Below are positions 31,441 to 40,250 of a DNA stretch of 64,000 bases, piece after piece (within the stretch, counting starts at the first letter, position 1; each line of letters begins with the position of its first letter). The notes under the pieces were generated by a model that did no database searches, was not told the DNA's origin, and saw only the letters and a list, made by a program, of their open reading frames with translations. The DNA is from Bradyrhizobium sp. ORS 375 (GTDB taxonomy: Bacteria > Pseudomonadota > Alphaproteobacteria > Rhizobiales > Xanthobacteraceae): the NCBI RefSeq assembly GCF_000239775.1, contig NZ_CAFI01000455.1:30566-94565 (forward strand), given 5' to 3'. Both the position numbers and the translations under genes were made by a program.

Positions 31441-31764
31441 ATGTCCCGCTTCACGCTTCACGACCTGGCTGCCATCATCGACGCGCGCGCCGCGGCGGGC
31501 GGCGAGGCGTCCTATACGCGCAAGCTGCTCGACAAGGGTCCGGGGCAGTGCGCCAAGAAGATGGGCGAGGAGGCGGTCGAGACGGTCATCGCCGCGGTCG
31601 GCGCCGACCGCGAGCACCTGATCTCCGAAAGTGCCGATCTGCTGTTTCATTTGTTGGTGGTGTTGAAGTCGCGCGACGTCCGGCTCGAGGAGGTCGAGGC
31701 GGCGCTCGGCAAGCGGACCGGCCAATCGGGTCTGGAAGAAAAGGCGTCGCGCAAGACGGAGTAG
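31441..31764 (+). CDS. hisE: Phosphoribosyl-ATP pyrophosphatase
   Basis: Second step of histidine synthesis: removes pyrophosphate from phosphoribosyl-ATP. It is an all-alpha MazG-like protein of 107 residues with 'KKMGEEAVETVIAA' and 'ESADLLFHLLVVL', the metal-binding helices. It is a separate hisE, not fused to hisI. An 80-base gap from hisF could hold a weak promoter. coaA follows 33 bases later. Confidence 0.95.
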   Translation: MSRFTLHDLAAIIDARAAAGGEASYTRKLLDKGPGQCAKKMGEEAVETVIAAVGADREHLISESADLLFHLLVVLKSRDVRLEEVEAALGKRTGQSGLEEKASRKTE

Positions 31765-31797
31765 GGCGCGACGGCGGGGGAAACGAAGGGCAGCGTC

Positions 31798-32754
31798 ATG
31801 GATATGCGCACCACCGAACAACAATATAATCCGTACCGCGTCTTCACCCGCCAGCAATGGGCCGAGCTGCGCAACGACACGCCGATGACGCTCGAGCCCG
31901 GCGAGTTCTCCAAGCTCCGCTCGATGCACGACCGCCTCGACCTGCAGGAGGTCGAGGACATCTACCTGCCGCTGTCGCGATTGCTGTCGATGTATGTCGA
32001 CGCGGCGCAGCGGCTGTACTACGCGCAACGCCAGTTCCTTGGCATCCGCGACCGCAAGATGCCCTACATCATCGGCGTCGCCGGCTCGGTGTCGGTCGGC
32101 AAATCGACCACCGCGCGCGTGCTGCAGGCGCTGCTGACGCGCTGGTCGCCGCGGCCGAAGGTCGATCTCATCACCACCGATGGCTTTCTGTTTCCGAACG
32201 CCGTGCTCGAACGGCAGGGCCTGATGCAGAAGAAGGGCTTTCCGGAGAGCTACGACAAGGCCCGGCTGCTCGCCTTCCTCTCCGACATCAAGGCCGGTCG
32301 CCACCCGGTGCGCGCGCCGGTGTACTCGCATCTCAGCTACGACATCGTTCCCAACCAGTGGACCGAGATCGACCAGCCGGACATCCTGATCGTCGAGGGC
32401 GTCAACGTGCTGCAGACCGGCCCGTTGCCGCGCGACGGCAAGGCGGTGCCGGTCGTCTCCGACTTCTTCGACTTCTCCGTCTATATCGACGCCGAGGAAG
32501 AAGTGCTGCGCAAATGGTACGTGAAGCGCTTCCTGTCGCTGCGCGACACCGCCTTCCACGATCCCCGCTCCTACTTCAACCGCTACGCGCTGCTGTCGGA
32601 CGAAGAGGCCATCGCCACCGCGATCGCGATCTGGGAGCGCACCAACCTCGCCAACCTCGAGGACAACATCCTGCCGACCCGGCCGCGCGCGACCCTGATC
32701 CTGAAGAAGGGCGCCGACCACGAGATCGAAACGGTGGCGCTGCGGCGGTTGTGA
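31798..32754 (+). CDS. coaA: Pantothenate kinase, type I
   Basis: Phosphorylates pantothenate, the controlled first step of coenzyme A synthesis. The 318-residue protein has P-loop [15 protein letters not shown] near residue 97 and '[11 protein letters not shown]' plus 'EGVNVLQ' from the bacterial type I family. Feedback control by CoA is typical of this type. An internal ATG two codons later (MRTTEQQ) could also start it. It closes the his-coaA cluster seen in many Rhizobiales. Confidence 0.96.
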   Translation: MDMRTTEQQYNPYRVFTRQQWAELRNDTPMTLEPGEFSKLRSMHDRLDLQEVEDIYLPLSRLLSMYVDAAQRLYYAQRQFLGIRDRKMPYIIGVAGSVSVGKSTTARVLQALLTRWSPRPKVDLITTDGFLFPNAVLERQGLMQKKGFPESYDKARLLAFLSDIKAGRHPVRAPVYSHLSYDIVPNQWTEIDQPDILIVEGVNVLQTGPLPRDGKAVPVVSDFFDFSVYIDAEEEVLRKWYVKRFLSLRDTAFHDPRSYFNRYALLSDEEAIATAIAIWERTNLANLEDNILPTRPRATLILKKGADHEIETVALRRL

Positions 32755-32797
32755 GTTCGTGGTCGCGCTTGCACAGACTGGTCGGTAACTAAGCTCT

Positions 32798-32977
32798 CCG
32801 TCATTCCGGGGCGCGCGAAGCGCGAGCCCGGAATCCATAACCACGACCGGTCATGTGGACCAAGATGCTCGTGGCTATTCTCCCTTAAATAGCGGCCAAC
32901 GGCTATGGATCCCGGGCTCATTCGCGCTGCCTCAAAATGGCTGCGCCATTTTGCGCGCGAATGCCCCGGAATGACGT
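32798..32977. repeat. Palindromic intergenic repeat, family A with long loop
   Basis: Outer arms CCGTCATTCCGGGGCGCGC and CCCCGGAATGACGT, inner arms GAGCCCGGAATCCATA and CTATGGATCCCGGGCTC. The loop is larger than in the copy at 7368, and an extra small palindrome (CAAAATGGCTGCGCCATTTTG) sits in the right arm. Confidence 0.83.
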
Positions 32978-33054
32978 GGGGAGAGAGTCTACCGTGGGCT
33001 GTGGCTTGTCCTGCTTAGTGGTTTGTCCCGGCTATGACCGCTTGCGCGGTGCAA

Positions 33055-33240
33055 CCTCTCCCCGCTCTTTGCGGGGAGAGGTCGGATTGCGCAGCAATCC
33101 GGGTGAGGGGCATGGCACATACGTAGCTCGGATCAAAGTCTATCGGACGGGTATGCGCCTCTTAGCGGCTGAGAAACAGCACCACCCGTGTGGCTGCCCC
33201 TCACCCCGACCCTCTCCCCGTGAAGAACGGGGAGAGGGAG
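33055..33240. repeat. Intergenic repeat, family D (CTCTCCCCG type)
   Basis: Left hairpin CCTCTCCCCGCTCTTTGCGG followed by GGAGAGG, then GATTGCGCAGCAATC and GGGTGAGGGGC. The right arm has GCCCCTCACCCCGACCCTC and a second hairpin around CTCCCCGTGAAGAACGGGGAG. It is a composite inverted element found widely between genes of Rhizobiales. Confidence 0.8.
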
Positions 33241-33271
33241 CGCAAACACCTTCCGTACTACAAACTCATCA

Positions 33272-35512
33272 CTACGCGGCCACCTGTCGTGCCGCCGCGA
33301 GATTGGCCAGCGCCTCGTCCAACTTGTCGCGGTCGATCGGCTTGACCAGGAAGCCGTCCATGCCGGCTTCGAAGCAGGCGTAGCGGTCCTCGACCAGGGT
33401 GTTCGCGGTCAGCGCCAGGATCGGCGTGCGGCGGCCGGGCTCGCTGGCTTCCAGTGCGCGGATGCGCTTGGCGGCGGCGATGCCGTCGAGGCGGGGCATC
33501 TGCACATCCATCAGGATCAGGTCGTAAGGCGTGCCGGCGGAACGCGCGGCCAGCCAGGAATCGAGTGCGGCTTCACCATGCACGGCGATGTCGGCATGAT
33601 GCCCGAGCTTGGTCAGCAGCGAGCGCATCAACAGCGCGTTGATGTCGTTGTCCTCGGCGACCAGGATCGACAGGCCTGCGCCTGCGCGGGCCGCGATCGG
33701 CGGAGCGACCATGGGAACCGGCTCGTCGATCTCGGTCGAGGCCGCGCCATCGACGTCGAAGCCGACGCGCGCCGCGAGCGAGGCGGCCCGCAGCGGCTTG
33801 ACGAGGTAGCCATTGAACGGCGCTGCCGGCATCAGCTCGTGACGACTGACGGGGGTGACCAGCACGATCAGCCGCGTTGTATGCCGCCGCGCGGCCTCGC
33901 CCAGGCGCCGCGCCAGACCGCTGCCGATGGCGTCGTCGATCAGCACGGCATGCCAGGTCCGCTCGGGCAGCAGCGCTTCCGCGACTTCCGTCTCGGCGAC
34001 GAGACAGGTCTGCGCGCCCCAGTTCTGCAGGCGGCGCTCGATCAGCTCGGCCTGCAGGCCGGGCGCCGCGATCAGCATGATCGATTGCCCGGTGAGATCA
34101 GGACCGCGAAAACTGTTCTGCTCGCCGCGTTCCAGCGCGGCCGGTAGCGGCACGGAGACCTCGAACGTCGAGCCGGCGCCGAGCGCGCTCTCCAGGTTGA
34201 TCCGGCCGCCCATCCGCTTCACGATCCGGTCGGAGATCGCGAGCCCCAGTCCGGTGCCGCCAAAACTGCGCGCGACGCTGTCGTCGGCCTGCTCGAACTC
34301 GCGGAAGATCCGCTCCTGCGCGTCGGCGGCGATGCCGATGCCGGTGTCGCGGACCTGGAAGCTGATCTCGTTCGGCCAGATGCCGGGCTCCGCGATCAGT
34401 GCGACGCCGCCCTTGGCGGTGAACTTGATGGCGTTGCCGGCGAGATTGAGCAGCACTTGGCGCAGCCGCGCCGCGTCGCCGGTCACGAAGGTCGGCAGCC
34501 GCTCGTCCATATAGGCCGCGATCTCCAGCTGCTTGGCTTGCGCGCGCGGTGCCAGCAGCTCGGTGATCTCCTCGATCAGGGCAACAAGCGAGAACGGCTG
34601 CGCCTCCAGCGCCAGCTTGCCCGCCTCGATCTTGGAATAGTCGAGCAGCTCGTTGATAAGCGACATCAAGGCTTCGCCCGAGGTTCGCACGGCCTTGGCG
34701 TAGGTCGTCTGCTCCGGCGTCAGCTGCGTTTCGAGCAGCAGCCCGCTCATGCCGAGAATGCCGTTCAGCGGCGTGCGGATCTCGTGGCTCGCCATCGCCA
34801 GGAAGCGTGACTTGGCGCGGTTGGCCGCATTGGCCTGGTCGCGCGCATCCGCCAGCGCCCGCTCGGTCTCGGTGCGGTCGGTGACGTCGCGGCCGACACA
34901 TTGCAGCAGGGCAGGGTGGCCGGCATCGGAGCGCACCAGCGCCTCGCGCCAGGCGATCCAGCGCGGACCGATCGCGCTCTCGATGCGCTGGTCGTGGACG
35001 CGCGTGCCGCTCGGCTCCAGCGCGCTGTCGCCCTGCTCGATCAGCTCGAATACGAATTTGCTGCCGGTCAGGTTCTCGCGATCGAGGCCGGCCATCTCGC
35101 AATAGGCGTCGTTGACGAACACGATGCTGCCGTCCTGCTCGCGCATGACGATGAGATCGCCCTGCTGCTCGAACAGATGGCGCGCGCGCTGCTCGGCCTC
35201 CTGCAGCTCCCAGTTCCGATCGGCCAGCACCTCGTTATGAAGCGCGATCTTGTGCAGCTTCTTCTTGATGAAGCGCAGCCGCATGCTGAGCGTAGCAAGT
35301 CCGACGCAGGCGAGCGCGAACAGGAAGCTGGCGCCGATCGCGAAGGCGTGCGGGTTGTAACCGGAATTCTCCGAGATGCTGGCCTTGATGAAGCCATAGG
35401 CGCCGCCGAAGCCGGCGGAGAAGATCATCAGCGAGCGCAGGATGGTGAAGACGAGCTGATGACGGCGCATGAACCGGCGCAGGCGCAGCCTGATGCGAAG
35501 AACCCGTTCCAT
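33272..35512 (-). CDS. Hybrid sensor histidine kinase
   Basis: Membrane-bound signalling kinase of 746 residues. Two hydrophobic segments (about 24-43 and 58-77) are followed by a coiled coil and a PAS domain ('[16 protein letters not shown]', about 125-215). The HisKA box [10 protein letters not shown] has its histidine near 243, and a HATPase domain has the usual N, G1 and G2 boxes. A first receiver-like domain lacks the N-terminal acidic pair and is probably inactive. A second receiver ([11 protein letters not shown]...LILMDVQMP...VKPI) carries the phospho-acceptor aspartate near 669. No HPt domain or partner regulator is adjacent. The ligand is unknown. Confidence 0.9.
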   Translation of the reverse strand: MERVLRIRLRLRRFMRRHQLVFTILRSLMIFSAGFGGAYGFIKASISENSGYNPHAFAIGASFLFALACVGLATLSMRLRFIKKKLHKIALHNEVLADRNWELQEAEQRARHLFEQQGDLIVMREQDGSIVFVNDAYCEMAGLDRENLTGSKFVFELIEQGDSALEPSGTRVHDQRIESAIGPRWIAWREALVRSDAGHPALLQCVGRDVTDRTETERALADARDQANAANRAKSRFLAMASHEIRTPLNGILGMSGLLLETQLTPEQTTYAKAVRTSGEALMSLINELLDYSKIEAGKLALEAQPFSLVALIEEITELLAPRAQAKQLEIAAYMDERLPTFVTGDAARLRQVLLNLAGNAIKFTAKGGVALIAEPGIWPNEISFQVRDTGIGIAADAQERIFREFEQADDSVARSFGGTGLGLAISDRIVKRMGGRINLESALGAGSTFEVSVPLPAALERGEQNSFRGPDLTGQSIMLIAAPGLQAELIERRLQNWGAQTCLVAETEVAEALLPERTWHAVLIDDAIGSGLARRLGEAARRHTTRLIVLVTPVSRHELMPAAPFNGYLVKPLRAASLAARVGFDVDGAASTEIDEPVPMVAPPIAARAGAGLSILVAEDNDINALLMRSLLTKLGHHADIAVHGEAALDSWLAARSAGTPYDLILMDVQMPRLDGIAAAKRIRALEASEPGRRTPILALTANTLVEDRYACFEAGMDGFLVKPIDRDKLDEALANLAAARQVAA

Positions 35513-35638
35513 CGTTCACCCCCGGCGATTGCGATTCCCAATGTCCTGGCCGGCGCGCATCATGCCGCGACGGGTCTTGCGGAGACTTCAAAGCTCGTCT
35601 CAGCGGTGCTGAGATGGTGAACCGGACGTTAGTCCGGC

Positions 35639-36118
35639 TCACAGCACCGGATTGGCCGACGCGTCGGCATGACGGTGGGCCGCCACGATCAGCGCGGCGG
35701 CTTCCTCCGCGGTGACGCGGCTGGAGCGGACGTAGATGCGATAGTCGGCAGGACCGTCCGACGCATCATCACGGACCAGATAGATCAGCGGAGAACCTGG
35801 CCGCGGATCGGCGGCGATCGCGACGACCTGCCTGGCCGCGCTCAGGCCGCAGCCTTCACCTTCCTTGGCCGGCGCATCGTCGACCACCACGAGATCCGCC
35901 GTCTCGGGATTTTCGGCCAGCGCCACGCGAACGGTGGCGAGCGCCGGATCGTCGGTGAACTCGACATGCAGATCGGCACGAAACGGCGCCGCGCCGAGCG
36001 CGACGCTGTCGGCACCGACGGCAATGCATGGCTGCGGGGAGGGCGCCAATTCGAGCTTGGCAAAGACCGCGGCTGCGATCAGCGGCACGGCCGACACGAG
36101 GACCTTGAAACGCAACAT
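35639..36118 (-). CDS. Hypothetical secreted or membrane-anchored protein
   Basis: A small protein of 159 residues from the ATG at 36118 (a GTG at 36133 would add five). It starts with a hydrophobic stretch (FKVLVSAVPLIAAAVFA) that could be a signal peptide or anchor. The rest has a single CGLSAARQVVAIAAD region with one cysteine pair partner earlier (QPCIAVG). I do not recognise the family. It lies 126 bases upstream of the hybrid kinase gene on the same strand, so it might be its transcription partner. Confidence 0.6.
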   Translation of the reverse strand: MLRFKVLVSAVPLIAAAVFAKLELAPSPQPCIAVGADSVALGAAPFRADLHVEFTDDPALATVRVALAENPETADLVVVDDAPAKEGEGCGLSAARQVVAIAADPRPGSPLIYLVRDDASDGPADYRIYVRSSRVTAEEAAALIVAAHRHADASANPVL

Positions 36119-36223
36119 GACACGCACCGACACAACAGGCCTGATGACGGAAACGCGGGCCTTATGGTTGTCGGAGCGTAAAGAGAAGTCGTTACCAGAG
36201 TGTTGAGGGGCAGTGCGCGTGGC

Positions 36224-37762
36224 TCACGCGGCGTGACGATTGTCCTCCGCCAGCGCGCGATAGGACAGCGCCTCGGCCAGATGCAGCCGGCCGATCGTGT
36301 CGGCATGGTCGAGATCGGCCAGCGTGCGCGCGACGCGCAGCACGCGGTGATAGCCGCGCGCGGAGAGCCGCATCGTTTCGGCGGCTTCGCGCAGCAGCTT
36401 CTGCCCGGGCGCGTCGAGCTTGGCGATGTCGTCGAGCACGGCGGCGGGCGCCTCGGCGTTGGTTCTGACGTGCGGCAGGCCGGCTTTGGCGTAACGTTCG
36501 CGCTGCAGGTCGCGGGCGGCCGCGACGCGGGCGGCGACCTCGGCGGAGCCTTCCTTCGCGGGTGGCAGGATCAGATCGGCGGCGGTGACGGCGGGCACCT
36601 CGATGCGCAGATCGATGCGATCCATCAGCGGGCCGGAGATGCGGGTCTGATAGTCCGAGGTGCAGCGGTCGATGCGGCCGCGCTTGCAGGCATAGCCGGG
36701 CTCGAACGCGTTGCCGCAGCGGCAAGGATTCATCGCGGCGACCAGCATGAAGCGGGCAGGGTAGGTGACGCGGTGGTTGGCGCGCGAGATCGAGACCTCG
36801 CCATTCTCCAGCGGCTGCCGCAGCGAATCCAGCACGCGCGGATCGAACTCCGGCAGCTCGTCGAGGAACAGCACGCCTTGATGTGCGAGCGAGATCTCGC
36901 CGGGTCGCGCGCGCAGGCCGCCGCCGGTCAGCGCCGCCATGCTCGCCGAATGATGCGGGCTGCGGAACGGCCGCCGGTTGGTCAGCGCGCCGCCTTCGAT
37001 CTCGCCGGCGACCGAGGCGATCATCGAGACTTCCAGCAGCTCGGCCGGCGACAGCGGCGGCAGGATCGACGGCAGCCGCGCCGCCAGCATCGACTTGCCG
37101 GCGCCGGGAGACCCGATCATCAGGAGATGATGCCCTCCGGCCGCGGCGATCTCCAGCGCGCGCTTGCCGCTCTCCTGGCCCTTGATGTCGCGCAGGTCGA
37201 GCAGGCTCGCCGGCGCCTCCTGGATTTTCGGCTGCGGCCGCGACAGCACCTGCGTGCCCTTGAAGTGATTGGCGATCTGGATCAGCGACGTCGCCGCGAT
37301 GATCTGCAGGTCCGGGCTCGCCCACGCCGCCTCGGCGCCGCAGGCCGCCGGACAGATCAAGCCTTCCTCGCGCGCATTGGCGCCGATCGCGGCCGGCAGC
37401 ACGCCGGCGACGGGCGCGATCGAGCCATCGAGGCCGAGTTCGCCGAGGACGGTGAAGCCGCTCAACGCATCCGGCGGGATCGCGCCGATGGCCGCCATCA
37501 GCCCGAGCGCGATCGGCAGGTCATAATGGCTGCCTTCCTTCGGCACGTCGGCCGGCGCCAGATTGACGGTGATCCGCCGCGCCGGCAGCGCCAGCCCCGA
37601 GGCGATCAGCGCCGAGCGCACGCGCTCGCGCGCCTCCGACACGGCCTTGTCCGGCAGCCCCACGATTGCGAACGCCGGCAGCCCCGGCGCGACCTGGACC
37701 TGCACGTCGACCGCGCGAGCCTCGATCCCCTCGAACGCGACGGTGGAAACGCGCTGGACCAT
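36224..37762 (-). CDS. comM: YifB/ComM family Mg chelatase-like AAA ATPase
   Basis: Member of the ComM family, hexameric helicases that promote branch migration during natural transformation. The 512-residue protein has an N-terminal Lon-protease-like domain, Walker A GSPGAGKSM near residue 215, 'HQGVLFLDELPEF' as Walker B, a cysteine cluster in 'MNPCRCGN', and a C-terminal Mg-chelatase domain. The ATG at 37762 has a strong GGAGGGG ribosome site. Codons 1-37 belong to a 124-bp segment also present at 40139-40262. The intact 5' end is therefore probably a replacement brought by the cassette next door. Confidence 0.93.
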   Translation of the reverse strand: MVQRVSTVAFEGIEARAVDVQVQVAPGLPAFAIVGLPDKAVSEARERVRSALIASGLALPARRITVNLAPADVPKEGSHYDLPIALGLMAAIGAIPPDALSGFTVLGELGLDGSIAPVAGVLPAAIGANAREEGLICPAACGAEAAWASPDLQIIAATSLIQIANHFKGTQVLSRPQPKIQEAPASLLDLRDIKGQESGKRALEIAAAGGHHLLMIGSPGAGKSMLAARLPSILPPLSPAELLEVSMIASVAGEIEGGALTNRRPFRSPHHSASMAALTGGGLRARPGEISLAHQGVLFLDELPEFDPRVLDSLRQPLENGEVSISRANHRVTYPARFMLVAAMNPCRCGNAFEPGYACKRGRIDRCTSDYQTRISGPLMDRIDLRIEVPAVTAADLILPPAKEGSAEVAARVAAARDLQRERYAKAGLPHVRTNAEAPAAVLDDIAKLDAPGQKLLREAAETMRLSARGYHRVLRVARTLADLDHADTIGRLHLAEALSYRALAEDNRHAA

Positions 37763-37774
37763 GGTGCCCCTCCC
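37651..37774. repeat. Inner copy of the comM 5'-end direct repeat
   Basis: The 124 bp covering comM codons 1-37 and 12 bases upstream match 40139-40262 with a single difference. Beyond the ATG side the two copies stay similar but diverged for about 50 bases, as two alleles would. On the body side the match stops abruptly at codon 37 (GLP). Confidence 0.93.
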
Positions 37775-37831
37775 GTGCACGAGGCTAGCGGAAGCGGGCG
37801 ATGTTCGCAAGAACAATACGGGAACAATCTT

Positions 37832-37852
37832 TGCAATGGCTTAACCATTGCA
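37832..37852. other. Perfect hairpin at the comM side of the cassette
   Basis: An 8-bp inverted repeat TGCAATGG / CCATTGCA with loop CTTAA, just where similarity to the outer comM upstream region ends. No T-run follows. It may mark the cassette edge or act on comM transcription. Bases 37921-37980 nearby are only about 30% GC by hand count. Confidence 0.5.
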
Positions 37853-37984
37853 TGATCGACGTCTCTGCACGTTGAGGGAGACTGATGTATTAATCGTAGC
37901 CGCTGGTTGGCTGAAATGCGAAGAGAACAACAATTAAATTACTCGTAAGAAAACAGACTCAAATTGATCACTTGGACTTTTTGA

Positions 37985-38704
37985 TCACTCGGACTTTTCT
38001 GTTGCTGCTCCTGCTTCGGGGATGGCAATTCGAACGACGGCGTTTTGTACATCGGTAAGTACGGCAGCTGCTAGTGCCGTTGCGTCTTGAAATGCGACCG
38101 GCCAGGGCGCACGCGTGGCCGCTCCAACGACCTCGGCAGGTCGATAGCGCTTGGCGCCCACGTCTGTCTGCGCAGCTTCGACGTAGTCTTCGGTGGCCCC
38201 AGTGCGCCTGAGTAGACTTAGGACTGCTCGCTGCCACGCGTGATCGTCCGGTCTATCGGCGGGCCAAGTTTCTTCCAACAGGAGCGGAAACCCCAAACTC
38301 CTAAAAACTGCGACGATGTACGTCGCACAGGTGAGTCCCTTGCCTAAGGGCGGAGGAAGGAATTCGTGAGTTGCCATCTCGAAGCAAGCGCCGCCAGCGT
38401 CTATCCCATAGGGAATGTTCGAAGGGCTATTCTGACGCAATGCTAACCAGGCGGCGATGAACCGCGAATTTTCAGCACTTAAACCAACATCCGCCCATAA
38501 AAAAGGATCAGCGGCAGGCTCGTCTCTCAACTGATGATGCCAAGCAAGATGACTAATTCGTGCGGGTTGACCGTCTATTTTATAGAGAAGTCCCGAGTGC
38601 AACCCATACTGATCTTCCGGGACGAGCGCTGGGGCAGGGCTAATGACCACTCCCAGCGCTTGAACGTCGTCGAACGGCCGTTCGTCTGAACGATAGACCG
38701 TCAT
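37985..38704 (-). CDS. Cassette gene 3: possible permuted NlpC/P60-like cysteine hydrolase, unknown function
   Basis: A 239-residue soluble protein, last gene of the cassette operon. I see an N-terminal segment 'LHSGLLYKIDGQPARISHL' and, much later, 'GKGLTCATYIVAVFRSLGF'. A histidine-bearing strand before a cysteine-bearing helix is the order found in circularly permuted NlpC/P60 (YiiX-like) enzymes. This fold assignment is inference from the pattern, not a recognised family match. No signal peptide is present, so it acts in the cytoplasm. The start ATG lies 4 bases after the middle gene's stop. GC content is lower than that of the flanking genes. Confidence 0.65.
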   Translation of the reverse strand: MTVYRSDERPFDDVQALGVVISPAPALVPEDQYGLHSGLLYKIDGQPARISHLAWHHQLRDEPAADPFLWADVGLSAENSRFIAAWLALRQNSPSNIPYGIDAGGACFEMATHEFLPPPLGKGLTCATYIVAVFRSLGFPLLLEETWPADRPDDHAWQRAVLSLLRRTGATEDYVEAAQTDVGAKRYRPAEVVGAATRAPWPVAFQDATALAAAVLTDVQNAVVRIAIPEAGAATEKSE

Positions 38705-38708
38705 TTGC

Positions 38709-39371
38709 CTAGAGCAGTCCTACAAGAAGACGCTTTGAATCAAGATGGCGCTCGTCGAGTTCGGCTTTGATCCTACGAACGAGTTGATACCAGCCGGGCA
38801 CCACTTGCCGAACTGGGAACGTTACTCGTACAAGAGCTAACATCAACTCGGGAGAGAGCCGTTTTGGGTTAATGATCCCAAAAATTGTACCGATCTCATC
38901 GAACTGCCGCTTCTGCAGCAACTCGTTTAGCGCCGAAATGGTTGACATGATCTGCTGCGACGTGCTGCGGCCCGCGTCCTCCGACATGGCCCTAAACGCC
39001 CAAGACAGGTCGAGCGAGCCGGGAGGCACCGTGTCGTTTGGAGTAGAAGTTTGCGAATGACGCAGTGCTCGCGCTCTAATCCTTTTCCGAAGTACAGTCT
39101 CCCCGGGCATTGCAATGTCGCGGTCCAAGTAAACGCTCCAACGCGAGGCATCGGAGGCGAACGCAGGGACGCATGTGACCGCGGCACCAACGGCTTCGGC
39201 TAACGGGTATCGGCAAATGTTTCCGCGAGCTTCGCTAGGCGATTGGCGTCGGCCGTAGCGCTTGATGTAACCGCTCCGTAATGCACCAACGAAAGACACG
39301 TCCGCTTTCGAGGTTGAATTGGCGTAGGATGGCGAGAGCTTTGGATTCATCGGCATCAACGCTTTCGTCAA
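38709..39371 (-). CDS. Cassette gene 2: hypothetical protein, unknown function
   Basis: An open frame of up to 220 residues, middle gene of the cassette. The C-terminal half looks like a real helical protein ('ISALNELLQKRQFDEIGTIF', 'LMLALVRVTFPVRQVVPGWY') ending LLVGLL. The start is unclear. The full frame overlaps the TIGR04255 gene by 137 bases, whereas the next ATG after that gene's stop (39110) gives only 133 residues. In-frame conserved-looking sequence before 39110 suggests an overlapping start at 39371 or 39350. No domain is recognised; the role must be read from its partners. Confidence 0.6.
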   Translation of the reverse strand: MTKALMPMNPKLSPSYANSTSKADVSFVGALRSGYIKRYGRRQSPSEARGNICRYPLAEAVGAAVTCVPAFASDASRWSVYLDRDIAMPGETVLRKRIRARALRHSQTSTPNDTVPPGSLDLSWAFRAMSEDAGRSTSQQIMSTISALNELLQKRQFDEIGTIFGIINPKRLSPELMLALVRVTFPVRQVVPGWYQLVRRIKAELDERHLDSKRLLVGLL

Positions 39372-40005
39372 AAGTGAATTCGTTGTCTATCGAAAAACAG
39401 GTGGTCGTCTTTTCATCGTCGGGCTCGACCAAAGCTGAGAGAATGCGAAGATGGCCGACGCCAATCGGTACCGCAAAGCTAGAGTGCATTTCCTCAAGGC
39501 TGTCATCAACTACTTCGGTCTCGGACAATGGACCGATGAGTGACGAACGTATCAATTCGCCCCACGGTACATCCTTCAGCCCGAGTGCTTCCTTGTTCAC
39601 TACGTTCACGTAGTTCAAAGAGATCCCAGTGAACACGGAGAGGGTGTAGGTGGCAAGAAGCGTACGAAGTGCCGTTTCAATGCCCTCACGAAATGACTCC
39701 CAACGCTCGTACTTGAACGTTCGAACACCCAAAAAGTCGCTGCCGAGAAGAATCATATTCTGCTCGTTGGCAGACGAAAACTCGTAGATGAGCCGCCGAC
39801 CCGTGATTTCATCGGATGTTTCAGCGGTAGGGCGTTGCCGCACCGACCGGGTCTTGAGCAAGGGATATCTTGATACAAGCAACTTCTGGAAGTCCACCGG
39901 GAGTTCGTTATCAATGGCCAAAACCCGAGGAAAATCGAAGTGGCAGATTACGTCGGTGAGCGGATTTTCCTCATAGAGGACCCGAGTTCTCTCCGGGAAT
40001 TTCAT
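39235..40005 (-). CDS. Cassette gene 1: TIGR04255 family protein
   Basis: A 256-residue protein with the family N-terminal pattern (MKFPERTRVLYEENPLTDV, then 'ICHFDFPRVLAI' and 'LPVDFQKLLVSRYPLL'). TIGR04255 proteins have a sporadic distribution across many bacteria and no function known to me, a pattern typical of transferred accessory modules. The ATG at 40005 fits the family start; an ATG at 40023 adds six residues. It is the first gene of three on the minus strand. GC content is about 53% in a sampled line, clearly below its surroundings. The next gene overlaps its end. Confidence 0.78.
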   Translation of the reverse strand: MKFPERTRVLYEENPLTDVICHFDFPRVLAIDNELPVDFQKLLVSRYPLLKTRSVRQRPTAETSDEITGRRLIYEFSSANEQNMILLGSDFLGVRTFKYERWESFREGIETALRTLLATYTLSVFTGISLNYVNVVNKEALGLKDVPWGELIRSSLIGPLSETEVVDDSLEEMHSSFAVPIGVGHLRILSALVEPDDEKTTTCFSIDNEFTFDESVDADESKALAILRQFNLESGRVFRWCITERLHQALRPTPIA

Positions 40006-40118
40006 CCAGATCACCTTGTACATCGCCCGAATCGGACTGTACCTGCCAGTGAACAGAACGTCCAGAAGTCAACATCCTAAATATAAGTTAGCGTCGCGTT
40101 TCGGCGAGCGGCGGAATT

Positions 40119-40250
40119 TTATTCCGGCAGTTCTGTCACCGGCAGCCCCACGATTGCGAACGCCGGCAGCCCCGGCGCGACCTGGACCTGCACGTCGACC
40201 GCGCGAGCCTCGATCCCCTGGAACGCGACGGTGGAAACGCGCTGGACCAT
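40119..40250 (-). pseudogene. comM 5' remnant
   Basis: Starts with the same GGAGGGG ribosome site and ATG as comM. It encodes the first 37 residues (MVQRVSTVAF...AFAIVGLP) with one substitution (E11Q), then six foreign residues and a TAA stop. It is attached to the native upstream flank leading to the DUF2336 gene. It is best read as the original comM start cut off by the cassette insertion. Confidence 0.88.

Larger units (their letters stand above)
32755..33271. other. Repeat-filled spacer between convergent coaA and the hybrid kinase gene
   Basis: About 517 bases without a supported gene. It is almost fully occupied by two repeat units, listed separately (32798-32977 and 33055-33240). Confidence 0.7.

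Noticed and set aside
36200-37855. 551-residue plus-strand frame opposite comM
   Set aside because: ComM motifs are all on the minus strand; this frame has no recognisable domain.
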